A stretch of 64,000 nucleotides of DNA from Cryptomeria japonica (GCF_030272615.1 NC_081405.1:160724317-160788316); one strand, 5' to 3'. Counted from the stretch's first letter, positions 11,300-23,626 are shown. The notes: generated by a model from the sequence alone, not told the origin. Made by a program: numbers and translations.

Positions 11300-12450
11300 A
11301 TCATCCACCTCAAAACTCTGGGGTTTCGGGGTGGATAACTTCTTTTAAAATAACTAACTTTGGAACTCCGAGGTTAGCATAAGCTTAAAAACTAAGTCTG
11401 GAACTCCAAGGTTTTGGGTGGATAAAACAAATGGGGTCCGAAACTTTGGGGTTCCAGGATGGACGGGAAAAGATGACTTCGGGGTAGTTCAATTGAGTGC
11501 CAAAAAGATGTTTCAAAACTCCGGGACTTCGGGGTTCCAAGGTTCTGGGTAATTCACTCATAGGTTTTTGAGATGATCCAAAATTTTGGGGATCTGGGGA
11601 TCCGAGATTCCAGGGTAAAAGCACAACCAAGCTCGGAACTCCGGGGGTCTGGGGTTCCGAGGTTTATAAGAACTACCAAGCCCAGAACTTCGGGGTTCAT
11701 AAGAACTACCAAGCCTGGAACTCCGGGGGTCCAGGGTTTTGAGGTTGGGAAAATCTAGGGCACGCAAAAATAATAAGGCACGCAAAATGAGGAAATAAAA
11801 AGGAAAATCTAAGCTAAAAAACTAAAATATCTAAACACAAAAACACAAGGAAGGAGAAAAATCTACGAACCTGGCGGGAGAAAACATGTGAAAACCTAGC
11901 AACATGGAGGCCCGAAGTCGGGAGGTCGCAACTAAAAGGTTTGAAAAACTTGAGTGCACAAATGAACTTAGAAAAGTTCATTCCTCCTATTTATACCCCC
12001 TAAAACTTCATCCGTACAGTTGCTTTAAACAAAACCTCGGGAGTCCAGGATTCCGGACTTCCGAGGTGACAAACAAAAAAAACAGACAAGACACCTCGGG
12101 ACTCTGAGGTTCCGAGGTCAAAAGACAAAAAGAAACACCAATAGACCTCGGGACTCTGGGGTTTCAGGTTTCTGGGGTTGTCAAGACAAGTTAACTTCGG
12201 GACTCCGGTGTTCCGAAGTGACTGACAACAAAACATGAAGAACTTGAGATTTTGGGGTTCCAAAGTCCCGAGGCTTCAATGACACAAAAAAGACAAGGCA
12301 TGACTTCGGGACTCCGGGGATCCGAGGTTCCAAGGTCGTGAAAAACATAACAAGTGCCTACTTCGGGACTCTGGGGTTCTGGGGTAGGACTTCAAAAACA
12401 AACAAAGGACTCCTTGGGACTCTGGGATTCTGGGGTGTCCAGGCATAAAC
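11300..12450 (-). repeat. Field of degenerate GGGACTCCGGGGTTC motifs
   Basis: At least 15 variants of a G-rich ~20-bp motif on the plus strand (consensus near CGGGACTCCGGGGTTCCGAGG). Examples lie near 11308, 11398, 11437, 11515, 11577, 11632, 11681, 11717, 12034, 12094, 12146, 12196, 12240, 12304, 12361 and 12411. Spacing is roughly 40-75 bp with unrelated A-rich spacers between, and a gap around 11740-12030. It lies directly upstream of the minus-strand gene at 7624-11238, so it is probably the 5' leader or LTR of that element. Confidence 0.7.
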
Positions 12451-15186
12451 TAAAAAAAACAAAGCTACAGAAAGCAAAAAGAGGGACCCATATTTTCAAG
12501 ATAAGGAAACTAGTGGGGTTAGGTATGCAGGGCATAACAAGTGCTAGGTCCAAATGGGGTGGTAGGCATTGTAGCACTTGCCAACAAACCCCAGGGAAAC
12601 TCACTACAACTAGATCCAAAAAGAGTGGAATAACTTTTTTTTTGTTTACTAACATGGTTACATCTAACTCAATCTAGACATTAAGTTTATGATTTAGTTC
12701 AATAGTTAAAATCTAACGTTATGTGTTTATTTGTTGCTTCATATATTACGTTACTAACACAAGTGAAGTCATGTTACAAGGTTTGATAACTTACAAGGTT
12801 CCATCATTTCCCTAGGGTATTGGTGTCACTACTAAGTCCTATGCCATTTATGGTTTATGGTCAATCCATTTAGTTTACCATTATCATATTGGTTTACTCC
12901 TATGATTGTAATGATTTATTCTTACCATGGAACACAACTACAAATGCATGTGTGCATATTAATCTATAACATACACTTCACATGATATGCTACTATTGTT
13001 GTCCACTATTCAATGCATCTACCAAGGCATGCTCATTAACCTACTTATGCAACCTACATGTTCGTGATGTTATTTATGCAACATTAGTTTCATGGCAGCC
13101 ATATAACAGTTATATGAATTCTCATTTAGCTCTTCATGATGTCTATGTACTAAGGTTCATAATAGTTTCTAGCCTTAGTGATATTCTAGTTTTAAGGCAT
13201 CTAACTATATCATTAATAGTTTTGTGTTTCACATGCTTTACCATTGATAGTTTAAGTTTTTCGTTTAATGCCATTGTTCATATCATTGATCTCATAAATG
13301 TATGCTAACATCTACTTAGTTTACATCCATATTCATATGAAAATATTGAAGGTACAAGCATTAATTCATTTCCATTGCTAAAGATATAACTTGAAGAAAG
13401 TGAAAACATCCATTTTTCCATCACATACACATATCTACTATCTAACGTTTAATTACCACATATTAATTGTATTGCTGATTTAACTAATTCACAAATACAT
13501 TTCAACTACAAATAACTAATCCATCTCACATATTAAGCATGACAATTTCATTCATGTCCTATGAGTCCAATTTGAGGAAATATACATGATTTACTAATGA
13601 TAAGACATTACTAGTAAGGGTATATCATATTCTTCTTTCTTTCTACTTACATTTGATTAATTCATATTATTACTTCCATTTGAATGTACCATCTAAAGTA
13701 ACTCATGAATACATCATTGGTTGTTTTTACATAGTATTACAATCATGAGTATCACACACTTCTTATACAACATTCTTAAATTAATACATGATTTAAGTTT
13801 ATCTATCATAAGGTGTACAATACATGAATCAGCTCCAAGGGTTCAAAGTCAACATGAAGAAATCTCCAAGTCCACATACGAAGAAAACACCAAGGACGAG
13901 GGAAAAACCCCAATGGCAAAAAGCTCCAACCACTTGACCCACGTGGAACCTACAAGGAACCACCCCCCAAATTAGGAGATGTCGCTAGGTCCCAACTCGC
14001 ACACTAAACCAAGGTTGATGCTTTACCAAAGAGACTAACACGAAACAACCTCCATACACATAACCATGCACCAAGCAAACAAGAGAGAACAAGAGTTTTC
14101 CAGAGGCCAATAGAACATCATAACAAGAGTGCAAAAGTAAGTAAAGGACTCACATGTATGAGGGAGTGTCATCACACACCAACCAAGAGCAAGGCCCTAG
14201 CCTATGGCATGCGGAGCCATATCGACCCTGAGAGAGAAACCAAGGGAGATTAGCTTATCGTCTCCACAGTCTTCCCATTCTCAGCCTAAAACATCCTCTC
14301 TAGGACTGAGTCATGAGGCACTGATAAGTTATTATCTTTTTAAATTATCTAACTACCCATCCCCGTTTATTAATTAGTTATCACTTGATTAAAATATGGT
14401 AAACTCCCTTATGCCCAAAATGTCTGGACTTCCCGCATCATTACAAGGAACCTCATGAAAGTCCATCTCTCATGACCCCCGGGTGTCATAAAGGATCCCA
14501 CTTCCTCTACATGGATCCGAAAACAATAAAACAAGAGGCTCTTACACAAGCAAAGAATCAGACACAATGCCAACAATGCCAAACCATAACATACATGTAC
14601 CCAAAAGATCGAACAACAACACATGTGAAAACACGAGCCTCTTAACCAAGGAAATACAACTAACTCATGATACCACTGCTCTAAAACATATCAACATCTT
14701 GAGGTCTTAACACTCACTACCACAAAATCAATAGTATGGTTATTTCCTCCTCATGGAAAATCAACACGAGGGCATGTCAAAATGGGCAAGTAAGTCTCAT
14801 GATATGCAAGTAAAGAGAAAAACTCACATTAACCATTGGCTTTAAATCAAAGGACACAAACAACCTCCAGATGCAAACATAACTAAAAGGCTCTTAATTG
14901 GGAAAGGTTGACTCGAAGGCAATCCACGAACACCAGGATTCGAGGGTATACTCACATGTATATATAAGTTTGTATGTAGATCCAATATCATTTAATATTG
15001 CCAGATTACATAACAACAATATTTTTTTTGATGAATAAGCCTCTAATCTATATTAATAAAAAGATTAAATACATATTCACAAAAAAAGGGTTGGGTGGTA
15101 AGAAAGCACACCCCAAAAGTCACATGGGCAGAGCCCAGAAAATCAGAAAGTCATGGGCCAAGCCCAGAAATCTAAGATAACAAACA

Positions 15187-15628
15187 TTAAAAAAGGCCAT
15201 CAAGCGGCCAAGGCAGTGCCAGTAGAGCCAGGAGGGTCTCTGTCATCCCTCTTTCCCCACACATCAGCGGGGTCAAGATTGACATCAGGAGGAGCCCAAC
15301 CATCATTATCTTCTTTTTCTTTGATTTCTTCCTCACGCCGGGGCGAGATTGCAAGGGCCAGCCGCGGAAAGACTTTATCCAAATCTGGCCAACCCGAACC
15401 AGAAGCAGTACTAGGAGCAAGAGCATCATCAGAGGGCCAACCACCCCCACTCCCCGACTGCCCACCAGAAAACCACCCTTGGCTTGCCCGCGGAGGAGGA
15501 GAGCGAGCGCGCTGAGGGGGGCGGGAGTCACGCCGAGGCGAAGGCTGAGAGCGGGGGTGCGTGGAGCCACTCCACCGCCAGCCCCGAGAGGGTGACCGGT
15601 GGCGGGAGGAGGAGGGCGAGTCGGGGAC
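15187..15628 (-). other. GC-rich 3' end of the LINE
   Basis: A strikingly GC- and CpG-rich stretch (densest 15480-15640) inside otherwise AT-rich DNA, between the last ORF2 motif and the T run at 15022. Its open frames are Pro/Arg/Gly/Ala-rich and look like by-products of composition. It is probably the distal ORF2 and 3' UTR of the LINE. Confidence 0.5.
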
Positions 15629-16363
15629 CTAGGCCACAGTGCACGGGGCATTGCCCCAATGGTCCAGGAGGACCTGAAGGTGAGCCACTTCAAGCTCCAC
15701 TTGATTGGCTTGCACCTGTATCTGAAATAATACATTAGAGAAAATAGTAGCTTTAGAATACATAGAAATCTGACAATCTATTTGAGAATGAGCAAATATG
15801 TAGGCATTTCTATCTTTCCAAGTAGTAAAGAGGATTTCCACCCTGAAAGTGTGCCAAAGCTGGGTATATTTAGCTAGGAATCTAGGCGAATCCCCCAACA
15901 AAATCATGTGCCAAGAGAACGGCTCCGGCCGAAGTGGCCGAAAAAAATCATGTATCCAGTTCCAATACTGCTAGGCCCTAGGGGAAAACCAAAAGAGATG
16001 CTTAAAAGTCTCAGACTACCCACAAAACGGGCACCAAGGGTCCAGAACCCCCAAATGAACAAGCCGAGAGCCCACAGGTAAGCCTTGGAAAAGAATACAC
16101 CAGGCAAAATGGGCGAGCTTTGGCTCAACACTTGCAGACCAAGTGTTGGCAAATCTTTTACACCAAACAGGCTCAGGAGATTGAAGTAACCACCTCTGAT
16201 TTAGACTCTGGATCATGGGAAAGTGAGGCGACAACCACCTGTAACCAAGCCGAGGCTTGTAGTTTCTCAAAGGAGTATCTGGGTACCATTTCCAATCTTT
16301 CCACCAAGGCTTGGGCCCATGAATACCAATTTTATGAAGCATCTCATCTGGGATAGCACTCAC
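15629..16363 (-). pseudogene. LINE ORF2 C-terminus with zf-RVT-like segment
   Basis: Contains HFAWCILFQGLPVGSRLVHL followed by a WCPFCG motif (16016-16363), the zinc-binding 'reverse transcriptase-like zf' segment found after RT in plant LINEs. A later frame (15629-15907) includes TTWKDRNAYIF, matching the WxxRN signature near the end of such proteins. Frames are interrupted, so it is not functional. Confidence 0.75.
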
Positions 16364-16387
16364 CAGACCTTCAAAAGTAGCCCGGTC

Positions 16388-17826
16388 CTAGTTTTGAAAA
16401 CTATACAAAGCATGAAACTCGTCCCACTTCATGATGCGCATGGCAGGTCTGAGAAAAAGCTGATGAAGAGTATGAATACCCTTCTTATGAAATCTGAGAG
16501 CTTTGAGCCAGGACATTTTGGCCAAGGGCTGGCTGTTTCTGGCAAACAGGGACGACCACCACACATTGTGCTGGTTCAATGAGAGCCCATCCCGAAAGTT
16601 GGAGCTAGACCATCGGAGCCAGGGTTTGACAGACTCCCAGGCATGCCAAATGCTTTTGGCAACAAACGTACCAACTATTTGAACCGGCTCTTTGATAACC
16701 AGAAGGGTCTGGAGGCCAATTCCTTTCCAGGTCGGTCTGTTGACAGGGAAAGCAGACTGAATGTAGTGGTGAAGGAGAATTTTCCAAGCCTCGTCACCCG
16801 TAAGGGCGTGAATAACCCATTTGACACATAAAGCAATTCCCTGCCTCTGGGTGGATAGCAGACCCAAGCCTCCAGAGTCCCTGGGGAGACATCAAAAATC
16901 CCAGGCGACACGATGGAAGCCATGATGAGTATCAGAGGAGGCCCAAAGAAAATCTCAAAGTAATTTTTCAAGCTTGTTATAAGTAGCTTTAGAAGGCGCC
17001 CAACAAGAAGAATAATAAACATGAGTAGCGGCCAGAACTTTAGAATGAATCTGGAACTTACTCGCCAAAGACAGAGGCTTGGTGATCCAATAAGCCAACT
17101 TTTTCTCCACCTGAGCAAGCACAACCTGCCAAAGCTCCGCTGGGGAGGCTTGAAAAGCAAAAGGAATGCCCAAAAAGTGAAAAGTTTCACCTGGCCCAAT
17201 CCACTTCCAGCCAAAGGGTTGCAGCGAAGCAGGACAAGGCAGAACAGACTGCCGGTAACAAAGCGTCTTGTGCCACTGAATGGCGGAGCCCAAGCAAGAT
17301 AGAATATATTGAGGCACTGGAGCGCCTCGCGAATAGTCTCCTCTTCCTCCAAGAGAGTGAGAAAAGAGTCATCCGCAAAGTGCCCATTGAGTAACTGCAA
17401 CTAAGAATTAGGCAATGAAATGCCTTTAACACGCTGCAAAGATGCATCATTAGCCAACAGATAACCAAACCCTTCAGCGACAAGCACATACAATGAGGGA
17501 GCTAAAGGGCAACCCTACCGAATAGAGTGGAAGAGGCCAAAGGCTGAAGACTGTCAACCATTGATGGTGATACAGGCCGAGGCATTCGTAAAGAGCATTC
17601 GAACAGACTGGATAAAATTGGGCCCAAAACCCAAAGCTTGCAGCATGGCAAGAATGAAAGGCCATTCAATACAATCATAGGCTTTAGCAAAATCAATTTT
17701 GATGAAAACAACCTTCTGGTTGGAGCGCTGGGCCCACTCCATGCCTTCCCAGACGACGATGATGTTATCCAGAATATACCTGGATTTGGTAAATCCAGTC
17801 TGTTCCGGGTGCACAATGAGAGGCAA
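16388..17826 (-). pseudogene. LINE reverse transcriptase fragment
   Basis: Starts inside the RT domain with HPEQTGFTKSRYILDN, followed by the first catalytic segment KIDFAKAYDCIEW (17554-17826). The FADD version of the catalytic YxDD box appears near 17370 in another frame (NGHFADDSFL). The C-terminal thumb-type segment IGPGETFHFLGIPFAF is at 16955-17317. The fragments lie in different frames with overlapping stops, so several frameshifts separate them. The order and motifs are those of plant L1-type LINE polymerases. Confidence 0.85.
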
Positions 17827-18220
17827 AAGATGGCGGATTCAACAATATTAACAATAAGACCATCTATATATGTCGTATTATCTTAATATTATTATTAATG
17901 TCACTCGAATATCATCCGACTTATTGGCATTATATCATTATTTTAATACTCAAATGCCTTAATCGACTTAACACCCATTAACTTAAGAATTATATATCAT
18001 CTTAAATACTTATCAACTAACTTATATATATCATTATTATTATTTTTTCTAATTTAAAAAAAATATTTTAAATAAAATAAAACACATTTAAGTAAAATAA
18101 AATAAAATATATTTAAAAATTAATAAATTACATTTTAAATTATATATATATATATATTAATTAAAATAAAATAAAACATTTTTTTTTGTTTGTGTGGTGC
18201 TGGAAGCACCCATGATGGGA

Positions 18221-18296
18221 GGTGCTCACGACATTCCCCATATCGTGGGTGGTGTTGCACAACACCACTCCACGATATGGAGTGTGTCGTAGCACC
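18221..18296. other. Long hairpin in the 3' LTR
   Basis: Inner stem CCATATCGTGG / CCACGATATGG, then GGTGTTG / CAACACC around a CA loop. The outer stem GGTGCTCACGACA pairs with TGTCGTAGCACC with one bulged base. Further flanking sequence (GGAAGCACC..., GTGAGCACCTCACACC) can extend alternative pairings. The same structure is kept in the other LTR at 28485-28560. Confidence 0.75.
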
Positions 18297-19069
18297 CCCT
18301 ATATCGTGGGGTGTTGTGAGCACCTCACACCCCAAAATAATGGGGTTTTTAACAACACATCGCCCACCCATAAAAATCTTTTTTAAATTTTGATTTAATT
18401 TTTTTTGGATTAATTTTTTGTTTTGTTTATAGTAACCAAAATGTAGAAATGGAGTCCCAGTTTCAAAATTTCTTTAACTGGAACGAGCAACAAGGGTTTG
18501 ATCAAATCTGGTATTGAAATCAAGGGTTTTTTTTCTTTCTTTCAACAATAGTTGTAAATACAATGTCTTCCTTTCAAAATCAAATCCCTATCAAATGCAT
18601 TCAAAAATTGAACATATAGGAAGGTAAAACAAAGGTTTTCTTCTCTAATCTTTTTTTTTTTGGTTTTTAGCTCATGGAAGGAAAAAGAGAAACAAAGAGA
18701 ACAAATCCTTCCTCTTCCTCAAGCAAATGGTAAGAAGGAAATTTGGGCAACAACAAATCCTCCAACAACAAACCTTCAACAACCCTTCAATCTCCCCAAA
18801 TTCTCTAGCAATCTTCCTCTCTCCAAAACCACCAAAGTTCCCCCAAAAACATGTTTAAAGAAAGAATCCCCCAAAAATGAAAACCCTAGCTCTTTTTTCT
18901 TTTGTAAAGAGAAAATGGAGTAAAAATAAAATATTGAAAATTGCCATATCCCATTTTATGGGATTTTTCCATCCTCTCATTGAGTTTTTAAAATAACTCT
19001 CAAAAATAAAAGACTGAATATTAAAATGTAGTAAAATGTAATAGGTAAAATATTATAATCTATTTTTTT

Positions 19070-19700
19070 TTTATAGTGATATGTTGAATATTTTTCATTT
19101 GATTAAGTTTTGAAGTCTAACTAATTATAATTTAGATATAGGTGTACGTTTGAACACATAACTTGTTCTATATATATCAAAATTCAATTTTATTTTTTTT
19201 GTTAGAAATAAGACATCAATACCTAGTGCATAAATATTTTTCAGATTTTTTTTGAATTAGTTTACTATTTTTCTCAATGCATTGAATAAAGAAGTTCATG
19301 TTCGGTGAAAAACCTTCATTCATAAGAAATAAAATAAAAATATATTAATGAAATTAAATATATTAAAAATTATAATATTTAGAAATCTTATAACAAGGAC
19401 TAAATACTTTAAAAAAAACTTCTAAATGAATTCATTTGACCCCCCAAAAGCTAATGTAAAATTGGTTTTTTATCAGCATTTGATAGATGCAAAGGAGACT
19501 CTATTGCAATAATGATTAGAAAGTAGAGATGTTCTATCCAAGAAATTTTGATCTAAGAGCCTTTCATCTAACTCTCTTCAATTAATTACTTCAAATGGGA
19601 CCTCTTAAATCTTAAATCATTATATTTTCTAAAAAATGTATGATTTCAACAAAAATCAGGATGTACCAAAAAGTGGGAATCAACATTGTGAGTTCACCCA
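19070..19700. other. 630-bp block present in one LTR only
   Basis: The left LTR has this AT-rich block between a poly-T run and a short (AC)n tract. The right LTR goes directly from TATTATAATCTATTT to the (AC)n tract. It is either a small insertion here or a deletion there. No coding sequence or clear terminal repeat was seen. Confidence 0.55.
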
Positions 19701-20845
19701 TATATACACACACACACACTGATTTAAAAATCAAACAAACTAATTCATTGAATAAATGATATAGTTAAAATAATCAAGATAAGTAAATAATTAAAGATTA
19801 AAATTGCTAAATGACAATAAAGTCAATAACGTGAAAACCAACAAATATTCGATAAATTAAACTGGCTTAAACATAAATGGCCAAATAAAATCTCGGAATC
19901 TCAACATGAGCATTAACCAAATTTTAAATGCGAAAAATAGTAAATAATTGAAAATCATTAAATCTTAATAACTTTTAAAATAACAAAATTACTAATGAGG
20001 TTATAACTAGCATCAAGTAAACACTCAAACATAGTCAATCAAATACCAAAATTAAATACGCTAAATAATAAATCAGTTAATACTCAAGGAACTTAAATAA
20101 AATAACCAAATGATCAACTAACCATGCCACATACTCACAAGTCATGACGATGATGATGACATGGTGAACTTACCAAGACTGATAACAAGGAGTCGACGCC
20201 AAACCTATACCTAGAGTGCGGGAAGGGAACCAACAACATCTCCAAACCACATATTTCCATTGGGAAGAGGCATGCTCACACCTGTCAAGCTAAGGGAGCT
20301 CACACCCGGTTGCCCGGAAGGAATGAATGTCTTAGTACCTGCAACCCTGCAACCACAAAATGATACATGTGCATATATATATATATAACAGACAAGTGGA
20401 GGAATGTCGCAATGACACATCCTGCTCGCAATGAGTTATGTGACATTGATTCCCCCATGCATACAATCAAACAATAATCATACAATAAGCAATACATCTT
20501 ACACAAATTAAAACTAGGGTTAGTATGTCCATCTCATCATAAGCAATAATCAATGAAATCTATCCATTTGAACATCAACATGACATAAATACATGTAACA
20601 ATGAGAGCATCATCATGATATCTAAATCACATAAGGTTGCAACGAAGCATGAACAAAATCAATATTATTAGAAATCATGAAGCATACAATATCTATCAAT
20701 GATCATCAATGAGCACATATAAAAGCCAAAATACATCTATGCAGCACATGAATCCAAACAAGTCTATCATATCCATCGTACAAAATAAATGTCTAATTGA
20801 GTCTATCAAAATGGAATAAGAGTATGCTCAAGTGTGGGCATTACA

Positions 20846-20861
20846 TCCCCCCTTTTCCTAA
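20846..20861 (-). other. Polypurine tract of the gypsy element
   Basis: On the minus strand TTAGGAAAAGGGGGGA abuts the LTR start TGTAATGCCC, the canonical site for plus-strand priming. Confidence 0.8.
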
Positions 20862-21535
20862 GATTACTCCTAGAAGCCTGAGAACAAGTAGGGGTACAAC
20901 TCTTTCATTTGACCTGCATCCTCCAAGTGGTTGATGTCTCATCATTCGGGTCCCACTAGACCCTTACCTTCTCTATCCCACGTCCTTTGAGGGACATCTC
21001 TCTCTGCTGAAGAATGCACACAGGCTCTAAAGAAAGTTTCTCATCCTCAACATGTAAGGCATTCCAATCAAGAACATGAGATATGTCAGGATAACATAAT
21101 CTAAAAAACTGATACATGAAATACATCATGGATGTGGGACAAGCTAGGTGGCAATGCAAGACGATAAGCTACAAGATCAATCCCCTCCAATATCTCAAAT
21201 GGTTTGACAAATCGAGGCGCCAACTTAGAGCCTTTTCCATAACGGATTAGGCTCTTCCGTGGGAGAACTTGCAAGAAAACCCTGTCACCGACTGAGAACT
21301 TCCTATCTACCCTATGAGCACCTACATATTTCTTCTATCTGTCATGTGCAATTGTCATATGCTCTTGAATACGAGCAACCTGCTCCTCCATATCTTGCAA
21401 CATCTCTGAACCAATATGCACCCTATCCTCTAATCTATCCCAACTGAGTGGAGTATGACATGGTATTCCATAAAGATCCTGGTAGGGGGACATGCCGATG
21501 GAGCTATGGTAACCATTATTATAAGCAAACTCCAC
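20862..21535 (-). pseudogene. Integrase C-terminus and chromodomain-like tail
   Basis: The frame at 21335-21535 begins MEFAYNNGYHSSIGMSPY, the conserved Ty3/gypsy integrase segment that follows the catalytic core, then CHTPLSWD and an RIQEHMTIAHDR-type helix. Further downstream on the minus strand come a GPY/F-like stretch and KVRV-stop-WDPNDETSTTW, which resembles the chromodomain-like end of chromoviruses. Stops interrupt it. The chromodomain call is weak because only part of the motif is visible. Confidence 0.6.
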
Positions 21536-21562
21536 TAAGTATAGGTAATCCTCCCATCTAGA

Positions 21563-22435
21563 CTATTGATCCATAACATACATCCTCAACATATCCTCTA
21601 AAACCTGGTTTACCCACTCTGTTTGACCATCCATCTTTGGGTCATATGTTGTACTGTAGTTCAACTGAGTCCCCATATCATGCTGCAACATTGTCCAGAA
21701 TGATGAAGTGAAAACAAGATCCCTATCAGATATGATCTTATGTATAATACCACGTAGCTTGACTACGTCTCTAACAAAAAATTGTGCTATTGTGGATGTT
21801 GTGTATGAGGATCTAATCGGTGAAAAATATGCAACCTTGGTCAATAGATCAATGGTGACCATAATGGCATCATGTCTACAAGAGGAAAAGGGTAATCCTA
21901 CTATAAAATCCATGGAAATGATGTCCCATTTCCACTCCAGGACTGTATGAGACTGTAGAAATCCTGTCGGATGTTGATGCTCTGTCTTAACCCACTGACA
22001 CTCAAGGCAATATGCAAGAAAATATGCTATATCTCTCCTCATACTTCCCCAAAAATAGAGTTGTCTCAAGTTTGCATGCATCTTCTTGATAGTAGGATGT
22101 GTCGAGTAAGGTGCACAATGGGCCTCTATCATGATCAATTTTCGAATTCCATCGGATGGTAGAACATAAATACGTCCCATATACCTCAAAATTCCATTTG
22201 TATCCACTGAATAACCTATGTACCTGCTCTCCAAGGCTCTACCCAATGCTATCTCTGAACTAACCTCCTGGTACCATGCATCCATGGGTAATGCTCTAAG
22301 TATGCGACTCCTCAAATCCACCTCCAAAGTCACCATTGATATCTCATATCTCTTGTGGCTCAGTGCATCTTCCACTACATTCTCCTTACCCTGTATGAAC
22401 TTCACTTCAAAGTCATACTTACACAAGAACTCCAT
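21563..22435 (-). pseudogene. Ty3/gypsy integrase
   Basis: A 290-codon frame. It begins with the end of RNase H (FLCKYDFEVKFIQGKENVVEDA). It continues with the zinc-binding H-H-C-C region (HPTIKKMHANLRQLYFWG ... CLECQ), then the core with MDFIVGLP, ISDRDLVFTS and QTEWVNQ, holding the D, D and E catalytic positions. It ends at a stop before the MEFAYNNG segment. The first Met is a product of an upstream stop; in life this was part of one pol polyprotein. Confidence 0.9.
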
Positions 22436-22936
22436 CTAACATTGCTTCCTAGCATTCAGATTTGACTACATGAATATGTACTATAAACTACGGTGATCCG
22501 TGTGCAGCTCAAATTGATGCCCTAAAAGAAAATATCTCCAATGAACCAATGCATGCACTACTGCCGCTAACTCAAGATCATGAGAGGGGTAGTTCAACTC
22601 ATGATCCTTGAGTTTACGTGACTTGTAAGCTATCACTTTGCCATTCTGCATTAATATTGCTCATGATCCCTCTAGTGAAGCATCAATACAAACCACAAAG
22701 TCACCCAATGGATCTGGAACTACAAGTATTGATGTGCTAGTCAACTTCTCCTTAAGAGTCCTGAAGATTGTCTCGCAATGATCTGACCAAATAAACTTCT
22801 TCCCTTTCGTCTGAAGGGAAGTAATGGGGTGAGCAATCTATGAAAAGTCTTGCACAATTCTGTAGTAATAACTGGCTAATCCCATAAAACTGTGCACCTC
22901 ACTCACATTAGTGGGTGCTGGCCAATCTACTATCAC
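22436..22936 (-). pseudogene. Ty3/gypsy RNase H
   Basis: Decayed frame with recognisable signatures: [42 protein letters not shown] and [10 protein letters not shown], in the order expected for RNase H after RT. At least four in-frame stops were seen. It removes the RNA strand during reverse transcription in intact relatives. Confidence 0.8.
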
Positions 22937-23548
22937 CTAAATCTTTGAGGGATCGACTGCGATACCCTCTACTAAAATAACATGGCCTAAGTATCCGACC
23001 TCTGTCTGGAAAAACTCACACTTCACCAAACTGGCATATAGTTGATTCTCCCTAAGACATTGCAAAACCTGTCTAACATGATCCTCATGCTCCTCCACTA
23101 ATTTGGAATAAATCAAAATATCATCCAAGAAGACCAATACAAATCTATCCAAATAGGTCCTGAACACACCATTCATCAAGCTCATGAAGACTAATGGTGC
23201 ATTCTTAAGATCAAATGACACAACTGTAAACTCATAGTGTCCATATCTAGTACAAAATATCATTCGGTGTATATCTTCCTCATGGTTCTTCAACTGGTGA
23301 TATCCAAACTTAAGGTCAATTTTGGAAATGACCTTTGCATCCTTAATCTGATCAAATAAATTATCTATCTGAGGCAAAGGATATTGATTCTTCACCGTCA
23401 CCTTATTCAACTGTCTATAGTCAATGCACAATCTGAGAGAACCATCCTTCTTCTTCACAAACAACACTGATGCACCCCATGGGGATACACTAGGATGGAC
23501 AAACCCCTTCTCCAACAATTCCTCAAGTTGTAGTCTCAGCTCACTCAA
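22937..23548 (-). pseudogene. Ty3/gypsy reverse transcriptase
   Basis: A 203-codon frame with nearly the whole palm. It shows [37 protein letters not shown], the first catalytic region [15 protein letters not shown] and the catalytic box [11 protein letters not shown], followed by GYLGHVI. FLDD is an accepted variant of YVDD in this group. The frame stops before the connection to RNase H, and the upstream protease-RT junction (23549-23630) is broken. Confidence 0.93.
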
Positions 23549-23626
23549 CTCCTAGGTGGTCATCCATTATGGAGCCCTAGAGACAGGCTCAACTCCTGGT
23601 ACTAGGTCAATCTTGAAATCTATGTC

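Larger units (their letters stand above)
15024..17839 (-). mobile_element. 5'-truncated LINE (L1-type)
   Basis: Sits inside the 3' LTR of the gypsy element between perfect 10-bp target duplications CAACAATATT (15014-15023 and 17840-17849). The uninterrupted LTR copy at 28160 has a single CAACAATATT, which confirms the insertion point. The 3' end shows as a short T run at 15022-15029 (poly-A on the minus strand). The 5' end is cut within reverse transcriptase, so ORF1 and the endonuclease are missing. This is a typical dead-on-arrival copy. Confidence 0.9.
12570..20845 (-). repeat. 3' LTR of the giant gypsy element (with LINE inserted)
   Basis: Matches 25717-32155 over its whole length apart from insertions. 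12570-15023 pairs with 25717-28160, 17840-19070 with 28160-29400, and 19700-20845 with the rest. It contains the LINE at 15024-17839 and an extra block of about 630 bp (19070-19700) absent from the other LTR. Without the LINE it is about 5.4 kb, very long for an LTR. The reading frames inside that are shared with the other LTR (12982-13308, 18660-18923) resemble no known domain. Confidence 0.88.

Noticed and set aside
11300-12450. CRISPR-like spaced repeat
   Set aside because: Motifs are degenerate, spacing is irregular, spacers are A-rich and there is no cas gene; the genome is a plant.
12982-13308. Hydrophobic ORF kept in both gypsy LTRs (also 26259-26525)
   Set aside because: Kept because the two are LTR copies of one sequence; on the opposite strand to the element and without known domain.
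15200-15738. Pro/Arg/Gly-rich open frames on both strands
   Set aside because: By-products of the GC-rich 3' end of the LINE.
18660-18923. Lys/Pro-rich ORF present in both gypsy LTRs (also 28987-29289)
   Set aside because: Shared by LTR duplication; frame differs in length between copies; no domain recognised.
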